64,000 bases of DNA. It comes from Blastobasis lacticolella. Lineage: Eukaryota > Arthropoda > Insecta > Lepidoptera > Blastobasidae. This document shows positions 21,801-31,214 of the stretch, piece after piece. A model generated the notes under the pieces. That model was not told where the DNA came from. It worked only from the letters and a program-made list of their open reading frames with translations, and made no database searches. Both the position numbers and the translations under genes were made by a program. How positions within the stretch are numbered: position 1 is the stretch's first letter; each line of letters starts with the position of its first letter. Location: assembly GCA_905147135.1 (NCBI GenBank), contig LR990042.1, positions 12,081,545 through 12,145,544 of the forward strand, given 5' to 3'.

Positions 21801-24800
21801 CTTACTTCGCCCTAGAAACAAATTAACAGGTTAATGGAGCTTATTGGAAAGACGGAGACAATGAATTAACGTCTTATGCATATAAAAAACTAATTTAATT
21901 TAAAACTCATCAACAAGATCCAGGACCGAATGAGTCACAAATAAAAGTGGCGCTACACAAGTGCGCACCGACTCCATCTGGTCGGTTTGGATCTGGTCTA
22001 GCTAACTTCAGATACTCTGAGGAGTCTGCGTTTAAATTGTTCGCTCCTGTTACAGGCCCCATCCTGTATAGTCAAAACGCGCGCACGAAATCGCGGCGGG
22101 CCAGCCAGCTAGTACCAAATAATGCTAAAATAAATTGGCTCAATCAGCGTCGGCCCGCGTACTCGCGCCAATATGGAGTAAGCTGGCCGGCCGTCCGCAC
22201 ATGCGTATGGTGTTTTTTGGCGGCCATACTGTGCTGCGTGCACACCTCATCTGGCCCCGTGTTAGTTCCGCGCCTACATCATTGTCAATTATGTTGACCG
22301 AATATGCAGGAGAATAATTTATGTAAATTACATTTGAAGGGCACAGGGAAAACAAGCAGGCAAAAGTTTCAATATTATTTTTAAAAGTAACAAATGGAAA
22401 AAGCTAACATGAAAAAAGTGACTATATCTACTATATTCATTGACAATAACAAAATAATTACCTGTGTCCCTAAAATAAGTAACAAACTTGTCATAACACA
22501 TTGAAACGTGTGTAAAATACGAAACCACTAAACATTTAGCTGCATTTTACTCAGATCAACTTGTTAGGCATACATTCCCCTGTGCCCTTCAATTGTGAAG
22601 CATAAAGACAGCTATTTGAGTTTTCCCTTACCAGAGTTGTAGCATGCATTTCATCCTTGATATGTGCAGAACCAAACTCTTGCTTCAGTGTGGCCTTTGT
22701 TGACGCGTACAACATCTTATGTCTCACTGGAGCATTGTCTGGAGACCAACTGAGGAGTAGCCATTCATACCCAAGAGAGTTCTTTGAATCAAACCTGTAA
22801 TTTATTATTAAAAATAAAAAACCAAAACTTTTTGTAGATCTGTGGCCCTAGCACAAGTGTGTCCGCGACAAAGCTCGCGCCGCGAGAGAGCGTTTGTCTG
22901 TTTCTCTCAATACTAAGACGAAAGAGATAGCAATACCTATGTCGCGCGTTTTCTCGCTTATCGCGCGCGAGAGCATCTTGTGCTAGGCCACTTAAAGATA
23001 GATGATAATATCCTAATAAATATAATTTTTGAATAAATTACCTATGGAACGGGTTCTTGTACCTATTGCACTTATGATACAGTCAGAGCATGTATCATGA
23101 GTGCATATATATGTATTATGGTTATTAGGTACCAACTAATTTCTAATTACAAAATAATATTATATACATAATTTGTAATGTGTCGACGTTCAATAAGTGT
23201 ATTGTTTGTACTTATATTGAATAATTGATTTAGATTCCGTGCATGTAGCTTGTTGGGAATTCAAAAAAATTTATAAAGTAAATGTTTTAAGGAATTTAAT
23301 TGATTTGTGCTATTAGTAATACACTTCTTGCTTACAACCCCCTTGTGTCCATTCAACCAGCAGGTTAAGCAATCAAGCTCAATCTATATCATGTATAAAA
23401 GAATGGCAAAACACTTACAATAATTATTATTATAAAAATACTGACCTGTATAAAATATAGCATGGCAAATCTTCAACAACCATACTAGGTAAATATTTAT
23501 CAAAGTCTTGCTCCCACGTTCCTTTTGTAGGAAAATACTTAGCCATTGTTAGTTGTTCTGAAAATATAAATAGTGTTTTGTAGTTTGTTAATTCTATGAC
23601 TTAACCCTTTGCAGCGGCCGATTCAACAATTGGGCGGAAATGGGCACTAGAAGTGTGCGTACGACTCATATGGCCTCTCCATTTAATACACTCGCTGCAA
23701 CACTTAGCACAGCTGTAGCCTCTTCGTTTTAGAATTAGCAGGGAGTTAGGTGTTAATTAACTAGCAGATAGTTCTTAGTAACTATTGACTGAACTTATAA
23801 TCCCGGAGATATTCTAATACCTATTATTCCAATCCTTTGTTAGACAGCTCTCACAAAATTGTTCTTTCGTGCACTGACATTTAGCATTTACAATTTTCTG
23901 TGATCTTTGTATACAAGTTTTGTTTGTAGACAAAAGTGACAAAAGTCCCAGTAACAAAAGTGACTTGTGAGCGCTAGCCTCTACAAACTCAAAATAGTAT
24001 AAAGCAAAGTTGCTGTTTTATTTTGTTTGTTTCACAAACAAACTCTCCTTACTTCTATGATAGAGAATCTGTTTATATTTAATGTAACACATACAAAGAA
24101 ACTAATGAAAATGAGGTACAAACCATTCTCAATACTGATTTTTAGAGCACGGATCTTGCCCTCTCTGCATTTGCCAATGTATTTCTTCAAGTCTGCATTT
24201 GCTGCAATTCAGGGCAAAATTTAAATATATCAAACAAAGTTAATAATCCAATATAAAAACTATGGAAACTTACATTGAATTTAAGACAAAGTTGAAAGAA
24301 TATATATTTAAAGAATGACATCATCATCATCATCATCACAGCCCGTAACAGTCCACTGCAGGACTTAGGGCCTCTCCCACGAAAGGGGGGTATTGCCATA
24401 ATCTCCACGCTTGGCAGGCGGGTTGGAGATCGCAGTGTTTAAATATAACAATGGAAAATGCTGCTGCCCATTTTCCAGCCTACGGAGACTCTTGATCTTT
24501 TGCCTCGAAAACATTAAAGAATGACATATTGATGAGTATTTAAATAAACAGAGGTACCTAGTTATTATACTTAATTCAATGCAGTGTACCTATGATTAAT
24601 AGTGTTTTAGTGTGAGCAAGGAACAACATACTAAATTAACTGTGTACGTAAGTTCTTTTCTCATGTATGTTAGATCTTTTATAAGATTAAACATGTTTAA
24701 ACCTTAAGTTATCTCTGATAGTTATCACGATTAGATCAACATAGCTCTCTCAATCTTTGTTTTGTTGATAAATATGGCATTGATGTTATAAAGATAATAC

Positions 24801-25111
24801 CATAGTATTATCATCTAACCACATGTTACAGTTTTTATTACATTTTAGAGCTGTATTTATCAAGTACGTACTTCGTCCTTCGGAATGGTTTATTTTGGTT
24901 TTCATAACATCCTTCAGTTGACAATAGATTCACAAAAGGCGAAACAAAAATATTATTACAACAAAACTTTATGTCTGGAGAGATGTTATTGTCTTACCAA
25001 ATGAATCTAGCAGGTACTCATTTGTGAAATGATGATGATAGTGCTAAATAGTAGATAAATAACTGAATTTACGATAGGTTACCTACCTTGAATCCCAGTT
25101 TGGTGCGACAT
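18878..25111 (-). CDS. twf: twinfilin, actin monomer-sequestering/capping-regulating protein
   Basis: Nine coding exons on the minus strand join in frame to 343 codons: 25111-25087, 24201-24124, 23557-23446, 22794-22632, 21811-21678, 21297-21194, 20544-20401, 19901-19783 and 19030-18878. Every splice site is GT-AG and the phases agree. The family binds ADP-actin and capping protein and controls filament turnover in the cytoplasm. The start MSHQTGIQA is typical. The first ADF-homology domain spans about residues 2-139 (with LKISIENEQLTM and [11 protein letters not shown]) and the second about 176-313 ([47 protein letters not shown]). A basic tail follows ([21 protein letters not shown]), matching the capping-protein/phosphoinositide-binding tail. 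Length equals that of fly twinfilin. Introns carry several mobile-element copies. The gene is convergent with TIMMDC1. Confidence 0.97.
19086..19205. repeat. CTCTCGCG-core repeat in twinfilin intron 8
   Basis: ATGTCTTCCGCTTGTGCTCT is followed by CGCGAGAGAGGGCCCTGGGC. It matches the family at 3296-3640. It lies 56 bases or more from exon 9. Confidence 0.55.
19490..19645 (+). repeat. LINE 3'-end fragment with (GAT)n-like tail
   Basis: AAATGGACAAGTAGGAAGGC followed by GGCGCGAGGGCCACC and a GACGATGATGATGACGA tail resembles the 3' end of an RTE-type LINE. It sits in twinfilin intron 8, opposite in orientation to the gene. Confidence 0.4.
21394..21437. repeat. perfect 44-bp palindrome in twinfilin intron 5
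   Basis: Arms of 22 bases starting TTTCGCTATCTATTTTACAT are exactly complementary around a CATCTAGATG centre, with no spacer. Weaker complementarity extends outward (TCTCGCAATC against GATTGACTGC). The structure is in an intron on both strands' reading; no function is known. Confidence 0.85.
21930..22317. other. GC-rich block in twinfilin intron 4
   Basis: This stretch is much more GC-rich than its surroundings and has open frames on both strands (up to 116 codons) that share no family resemblance I can name. No matching copy was found elsewhere in the window. It is probably an inserted repeat or CpG-rich intronic DNA, not an exon: the flanking twinfilin exons join in frame without it. Confidence 0.4.
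22842..22991. mobile_element. 150-bp MITE in twinfilin intron 3
   Basis: Ends GTGGCCCTAGCACAAG and CTTGTGCTAGGCCAC are inverted repeats with a one-base difference. The interior is rich in GCGCGAGAG motifs that are also partly inverted. No clear target duplication was found. Confidence 0.65.
24318..24520 (-). repeat. GCAGTGGACTG-family retroposon in twinfilin intron 1
   Basis: (TCA)n is followed by CAGTCCACTGCAGGACTTAG, GGCCTCTCCCACGAAAGG, CGCTTGGCAGGCGGGTTGGA and TTTTGCCTCGAAAACATTA. It is the inverted counterpart of the copy at 9244-9530. It shares the gene's transcriptional orientation. Confidence 0.7.
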
Positions 25112-25340
25112 TTTCCTTCCTTCCCCAACCCAATGCCTGACAACAGTGATAAAACAAAAAGATACTGACTATTTACTGAACCTGAACTAATATATTTAGT
25201 CACACAGTTCGAATATTACGAAAATTAATAAAATAAAACCGAACCAAAAAGGAGCGGTCGAAAGCGAAACATGAAATGTCAAATGACAGACAGCTGACAG
25301 CTGGTTTGTTGACATTGACAGCTGACAGCGCTTGCCACCA
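25112..25340 (-). promoter_or_regulatory. twinfilin 5' UTR and upstream region
   Basis: Upstream of the twinfilin ATG (25111) lies a short purine-rich leader (GGGAAGGAAGGAAA). Further upstream are clustered E-box-like CAGCTG sites in GACAGCTGACAGCTGG near 25291-25308, with another CAGCTGACAG at about 25319-25328. No TATA box is evident. The assignment is positional. Confidence 0.35.
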
Positions 25341-25503
25341 GCGACAATGCTAATGATAGTGAAGCTTAAACAGCCATGTCTTGTCTAATATAGGTATTAT
25401 CTTGATCAAGTAAATTTTATTTTATTTAGCGTGTTGATTTTAGCAAAAAAACTCTTCACTTCACTTTGCTAATGTGGAGGAGGCTCATGTTCAGTTAGCG
25501 TTG

Positions 25504-25919
25504 AGCGCGCTCCACATGTTCGTCGAAACTTCCGGCGAAACTTTTGCCGGGACTTTGGTCGATCCTCTACATTCTCGCCTATTAGGGATGAGGTGGTGTC
25601 AAATCGCGTCGACATTACATCGATTCATCGGTGTAATATCGCTAATCTGCTGTAAACAGGGTCACAGAGGTGATGGCAGTTGCTCTACTGTAATTACTTG
25701 ATCTACTAATATCCTGAATCATGGACAAGAGTATCCCGAACCTGTTACGGGAAAAAGCGCTAGAAATATAAATATAAAATCGATCGAATCGAGACGACAA
25801 CAAACTATCTCTACTTAGTCTATGAAATAGGCGAGACATGCCAAACATGCACGGAACTACACGAATACTCCCTCTACATTCTCGTGTTCCCGCGGAACTG
25901 TCCACATGTGGAGCGCGCT
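25504..25919. mobile_element. 416-bp MITE, AGCGCGCTCCACATG termini
   Basis: The left end AGCGCGCTCCACATG and the right end CATGTGGAGCGCGCT are exact inverted repeats. Complementarity continues imperfectly inward (TCTACATTCTCG appears near both ends). The right 118 bases match 9898-10016. Interior positions 25660-25735 resemble the 3' part of the tRNA-SINE at 44257-44575, suggesting a nested or captured SINE. It lies about 0.4 kb upstream of the twinfilin start codon. Confidence 0.7.
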
Positions 25920-26084
25920 TAAGGCTCAGCCCACGTTCCGGCAGGCGTAACATAGAACGACGCCCAGTGAGATAGATTTATGAAACATTAAAAAAAATAA
26001 ACCTATTCAATTATAAAACAATTATAAAACCTATACATAACAATATAAAAACAACAAACTGATAAATAAAAGTATACGACATGC

Positions 26085-26400
26085 CTACTTAATATTAGTA
26101 CACAACTTGTCACGTCGATGATGATGTCGGCGCATGTAATTGTCCGCGGAATCGACGATATACCACACCCTTCGGCGTAACTCTGAGTTCATGACCTCTG
26201 TCGGTATCAGTGCCACGAACGATTTGAAAGTGCGTTCATGGCTGTCACGGTGTAGTGCAGGCGGGATAGGTAGAGCAATGTCGTCGGTATAGTGGCACGC
26301 AGCTGGAGGCTGGGACAAAAAGACACCGCAGTGCACTGGTTTGAAGAAAAGCGGCGTTTGCTTTTCTTCCTCCGGACCTTAATGAAGCCGGCTTTGTGGT
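26085..26400 (-). other. open frame of unknown origin, possible retroelement fragment
   Basis: A minus-strand frame of 83 or more codons includes QPPAACHYTDDIALPIPPAL and SELRRRVWYIVDSADNYMRR. It is more GC-rich than its surroundings and stays open upstream of the first ATG for about 15 codons. I do not recognise the family. The abrupt boundary and a C-rich CCCCCGTTTACCCCC end near 26405 suggest a repeat fragment rather than a host exon. Confidence 0.3.
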
Positions 26401-26904
26401 CCCCAACCCCCGTTTACCCCCGTTACAGTGGTTTCAAATCCGCATTTAAGTAGATATCAAAAGTCTATCCTCAAAGTTGCATGCGCAATTCTCAGCTCGT
26501 CGAAAAGCAACCGAATGGATAAATATTAGCGCTCATGCCGTTGTTGAAACGTAAGTAGGGTACCTACTCGCCTTGCCGAAGGCGCGGTTCTGCAGAGTAT
26601 TGATATGCAGGTACTAGTAAGCGGTAGGTAGGTACTTACAGCAGTTTCGGTCAATGTAAAAAGAGTAGTGGTTAAAAATATTTAGGTATAACAGGGACTT
26701 AGGTTACTTTGACAGGTTGCGGAAAAATGAGTATACTAAAGTTATTTTACTGGCAATTATAGACAAAAAAATGAAATGTACCTCGACATTATTAAATAGA
26801 CTAAGAGGCTATTCACACTGGATCGCAGCACCGTCCGGTTGTGTGTGACGTGCGTTAGTGCGGAACACAAAGTTCTTCGTGCTGTCATCAGTTTGTATGG
26901 AAAT

Positions 26905-26963
26905 CACGCATAGACGAACACACTGAAAACGCATCCACGCATAGACGAACACACTGAAAACGC
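26905..26963. repeat. 31-bp tandem duplication
   Basis: CACGCATAGACGAACACACT plus GAAAACGC is repeated head to tail with a 31-base period and no mismatch visible across the second unit. Confidence 0.85.
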
Positions 26964-27028
26964 TTTCGTGAGAATCCGTCGTCTTTCATTTATTTTTTTC
27001 TATGACACATTTGACACGAGTGCTTTAT

Positions 27029-27345
27029 AAGCTACGCGTCGACTAGCCCGCACCGCACGAGCCGCACGCGCCGCACGCATCGCATTTCGGGTTGCTTTGT
27101 ATGAGTTTGTATAGGAGTGCGTTCACTACCCGCACTGGCCGCGCCGCACAGCCGCACCGCATTGTCAGTAGTTAAGCTACGCGTCGACTAGTCCGCACCG
27201 CAAGAGCCGCACGCGCCGCACGCGCCGCACGCATCGCATTGAGATATTGCTGACGTTGCTGATGGCATGGCCACACTGGCCGCACCGCACGCACCGCAAT
27301 TGCGGGCAGGGATGCCAACTGTGTATCATGGTTTGGTCTAATAAA
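27029..27345 (+). repeat. two tandem CGCACCGC GC-rich units (types I and II)
   Basis: Both units start AGCTACGCGTCGACTAG. Type I (27029-27173) has the centre TTTCGGGTTGCTTTGTATG and ends GCATTGTCAGTAGTT. Type II (27174 to about 27345) has the centre GAGATATTGCTGACGTTGC and ends GCGGGCAGGGATGCCAACTG. The type I unit is, by eye, identical over about 144 bases to the loop of the 31.2-34.0 kb palindrome. The type II unit matches 34575-34757 in inverse orientation with few differences. Direct CCGCACCGCAC motifs fill the units. No coding sense. Confidence 0.75.
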
Positions 27346-27894
27346 TGACACTTCAGAATAACGCTTAGATGGTAACCCCGATTGCTCTTTCTCTTTGCTC
27401 TAAAAAAAATTAAAGTCTTTGCTGACTGTCGGTACGGGTTATCCCTCTATATTTATAATATTAGTTCATTAAAGTATCATTTAATTTCTTGTAATGGATA
27501 TTGATGAAGACATGTTGTTTGTTGGCAGATGAAGAGGAACGTAAACCGAAATAACGTCAAGCATGGGTTCATAAAATAAATATGCAGAGACCAATATTTT
27601 TTTATTACATTCGTATGTTAAAAATCTAGTTTCATAGTTTCCGAGATATTCTCAAGCCCTATTTGACAAAACAACATACAAAGTTTAGAAGGGCTGTAGT
27701 GCCAGAAAAAGACTGGTAGTTTGTTTAAGGTAAGCATATATTATTAATTGGTATGTATTTACATATTTCCTACATTATTATTAGGTACTATTAATTATTT
27801 ACACTCCGTTGCAAAAAAACGGACAAATAGGTCAACTTTCATACAATCCTTCGAAGGCCATTTAAAATGGTAACGCGGGCAAAAGCTAAACTGT

Positions 27895-27940
27895 CATAAA
27901 AACGATTTCTACGCGGGCGTGCTTGCGGGCAAAAGCTGGT
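27895..27940 (+). mobile_element. Helitron-like 3' end, variant
   Basis: CTACGCGGGCGTGCTTGCGG GCAAAAGCTGG resembles the CTAG-ending motif at 3762-3800, with CTGG in place of CTAG. Confidence 0.3.
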
Positions 27941-28099
27941 CAAAATATATTTCCAGTTTTATTGATCTTAAAAATACTATTCTTTGTTCTATTTCAATTT
28001 CAAAACCAAACCTCAAAAACATCTTTATATCATAACATTATTACTTACTTATTTCAGATATATTACTGTTCAAATTTGTACAAGCATTCAAACCGTCTG

Positions 28100-28540
28100 C
28101 ACGAGTCGGATTGAGCAGAGCAACTATACCTACGAGGGGCCACGAGTTGCTGATACATACAAAATCAAAATGCATATTTAAAAAGCGTGTAAAGGAACAT
28201 TATGTGCCTGAATGTTATACAATACCTGTATTTATTTTATTATGTATATATGTATGTGTATTTATAAATATACTATATTGTGTGTATTTAGTATCTCATT
28301 TATAATTTATGTAGTTTATTAAATATAGATATGTTTTTAAACTAATGCGCACCTCTCATCCCCTATAATCTATAATGTCCCTCTTCTATAGGCCTGCTGG
28401 AAGAGAGTTCTTCTTAGAAATAAGTAGTGCCTGTTGTGTCGTCTTTAATTTTGTAATTTCTGTATACTATATTGTATGCAAAAATTATTATTTTTTATAT
28501 TGTGTGCAATAAATTGTTAAATAAATAAATACAACAAAGA
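28100..28540 (+). mobile_element. 5'-truncated CR1/Jockey-like LINE, 3' end only
   Basis: Translation near 28165 gives KKRVKEHYVPEC, matching KKRVKDHYLSQC at the end of the LINE ORF at 53.2 kb. The 3' UTR shares ATAGGCCTGCTGGAAGAGAG, AGTGCCTGTTG and a terminal CAATAAATTGTTAAATAAAT tail. The rest of the ORF is absent, as usual for target-primed insertion. Confidence 0.7.
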
Positions 28541-28654
28541 GTAACATCTAGGATCTACGAGCTCATCTAGCTTAAAAGGTCGTCAATTACAATCAAATTA
28601 CAATAATTTTTAGGACCTGAATGGTTTACTGTAAACATTTAAGTTTTATTCAAT

Positions 28655-28870
28655 ACTAGCAGCCGCCCCGGCTTCGCACGAGTACCACTACGGGTACACG
28701 GTTTACTTTCAAGCGAAAATTATTCGATTCCTCACACGACCGCTGCGTAGGGAGCCGACCGCGTGAGTAAGCCGCGCGGCACTTTATTTCTTGACATTGA
28801 CTCCCCTCCACGTACCCCGTGCTGCCTAGATAGTCGAGCGGACTGAGCGACGAACTGGCGACTTTTTTCT
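28655..28870 (-). mobile_element. Helitron-like 3' end with GC-rich body
   Basis: Reverse-complemented, the boundary reads GTGCGAAGCCGGGGCGGCTG CTAG then T, like the other CTAG-ending termini. About 200 bases of GC-rich sequence follow inward. The other terminus was not located. Confidence 0.35.
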
Positions 28871-30750
28871 AATATTCACATTTTTAAACTCGTGATATCT
28901 TTCGAATGGAATGTCTGAATTAATAATTCAAAAAGTTATATAAAGGTATTGAAGCAGTCGTGAATATAAAGTAATTGGTTTTGATAAGGATTATAGGTAC
29001 AAATAAAGAGCGTTTTTAGCGGCGGCATTTCAATTAAATTTTGAAAATAAAAGACTATTATTGTGACATAACTATAATAGTTAGACATATACTGTCGCAA
29101 CACTTTTTGTAGATAATGATGTGTTCTGCAAAGTCGTAGTACATTATTTTGTTCTATCATCAATAGTTTTCGCAGCACACGCGTTGTAAGGAATTTTTTG
29201 GGTATTTGTTACACCTTGGATTACATTATTGGAGTTTTAGTAATGATCCATAATTTTTTAGAAAATATAATATAGCTTATGTCACCCGGGGATAGTGTAG
29301 CTTTCCAACGGTGAAAGAATTTTTGAAGTCGGTCTTGTAGTTTCGAAGCCTATTCAATACAAACAAACAAAAAATCAATAATATTATTAATCAATATCTA
29401 CTTAGTTACTTTTGGGTTTTGAATTTTTGAGGTACTTAGGATTTGAATTTTTCTTACTAAGAAGGTTGTCAAAATAATGACCACACTACAATATTTTAGA
29501 GTAAATGTTTTATTTTAAATATCGAATTTTTATTCAATAGCTACATTATTAACGGTTTTGAAATTGCTCCCAACAGCCGTGTCATTCTATTGCTGAAAGA
29601 TAGGTATCTCCTACTATTGAGTACGTCTCAGCCTGAACTTCGAATTGTAATAGCATTATAAGAGTAGGTATAGTATTCTGTACTATACCCACTCTTATAC
29701 TAGTATTGCGCACGAAAGTTAGCTGAGTCCTGATATGTAGATCTAAAAATGCTTTACAAAGCAGACACTTTTTGTGCTGGTAAGTGTATGTCATCGCCGT
29801 CGCCGCCGCTGACACCGGGTCTATCTGATTGTCTGAGTTTGTGGCACTATATAACTCTTTACAGCGGTATGCCTATGCATACCGGCCATACGAATGGATC
29901 TGGCAAACTGCGTTTAGATTATAAAATTCTTTGGCCGGGTTTACATAAAAAGACGTAAATTCGAAAATTTCAGAACAAGGCGACTATGGAGTGACCAACT
30001 AGAAAAAGTTACTGAATTTATTAATTCTTAATATTTAGTGTGTAGCACTAAAAAATCGGGTGTTATGTTAATTTACACGTTTAATAAATTGAGTAATAAA
30101 ACGTGTAATAACACTAAGAAATAAAAACGGACCTCTTTCCTGATACAGGCAGGTTTAGGTACCAACAATCGTGACTAAGCCTTCGATATTATCCGCGATG
30201 TCTCACACCACATAAACCATACATCTAACATGTGTAAACAAGCTCAGCAATTTTGCGGGCTCAGTACTCTAGGGTGTTCCCAAGGGTAGGTGAACTAGGA
30301 ACGAAACCAGTCGAAGTCCAGATTCAAAAAAGGTATATTAAAAATTCACATCACAAATTATACACGGTACATATCACTACCGCGATGTAAAAGGTAGGCA
30401 GCGCCATCTAGTGACATCAAGCGGAACTATATATAAATGTATGACTAAAACAGTGTGATGTTAAAATACGTTCAACAATGTGCATAATATGGAAGATGCG
30501 AATATTGTAATTGAAATGGAAATAAGTCAATACAACAAGCTGAACGTTTGTTTAACTTAATGAAACTTAACAACAGTAATTCAAGTAGTAAATCAGGATT
30601 CAGGGCTAGACCCTACTCGCCGGACTCATGCAGCACGGATCCAAAATAATTGAACTTCTATGTTCTATTGCCATTTACGCTGTTTATACGAATGGTTTTT
30701 TGGCGGTAATGTGGAGGAGAGAATTCCAGCCACCAATGTTGGCAAGCGAA
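28870..30750. other. intergenic AT-rich sequence, nothing recognised
   Basis: Short open frames on both strands (up to 80 codons) show no family signature. No inverted-repeat element or repeat copy was recognised. Confidence 0.4.
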
Positions 30751-30759
30751 GATGGAGAA

Positions 30760-31157
30760 TGTGGAAAAGGGTAATTACCCACCTGGCCGAGTTGCTGTGA
30801 CCAGGGGACCGAAGTCCAATGGACGCTCTTTGGATCTTGTATATAAGCGTTGTAGATGGAACACTCCGTTAGCGCGATGTAGATTTGACAGTTGCTGTCA
30901 TGCTGATTTGTCTTGCCAACTCGTGTGTGCGAGCTCTCTTTGATTCACTATGGAGATCGCTACAGTTTCAAGATCCGCGCTACAGCTAGCCATATAGGTC
31001 TTCTTTTGGCGACGTTCAGCTTCAAACCACAGTAGATCTGTATATAATACCTGTATTTGATCCGTATATCCCCTAGTGTTGCTGATGTCCATAGGCGGCG
31101 GTAACCACTTTCCATCAGGTGGCCCGCTTGCCTGTTTCTCAGCCGTATAAAAAAAAC
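30760..31157 (+). repeat. retroposon copy ending in CCATCAGGTGGCC and poly(A)
   Basis: The 3' end GGCGGTAACCACTTTCCATC, AGGTGGCCCGCTTGCCTG and TATAAAAAAAA is the CCATCAGGTGGCC tail family. GC-richer sequence back to about 30760 probably belongs to the same insertion, but its 5' end is unclear. Confidence 0.5.
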
Positions 31158-31214
31158 TATACAAACTTCAATATGTAATAATCTCAACAGTGTGGCTTCT
31201 GCACCACCCGTTAT

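Noticed and set aside
21947..22297. 116-codon frame in the GC-rich part of twinfilin intron 4 as an alternative exon
   Set aside because: Flanking exons join in frame without it, and GC-rich sequence makes long chance frames common.
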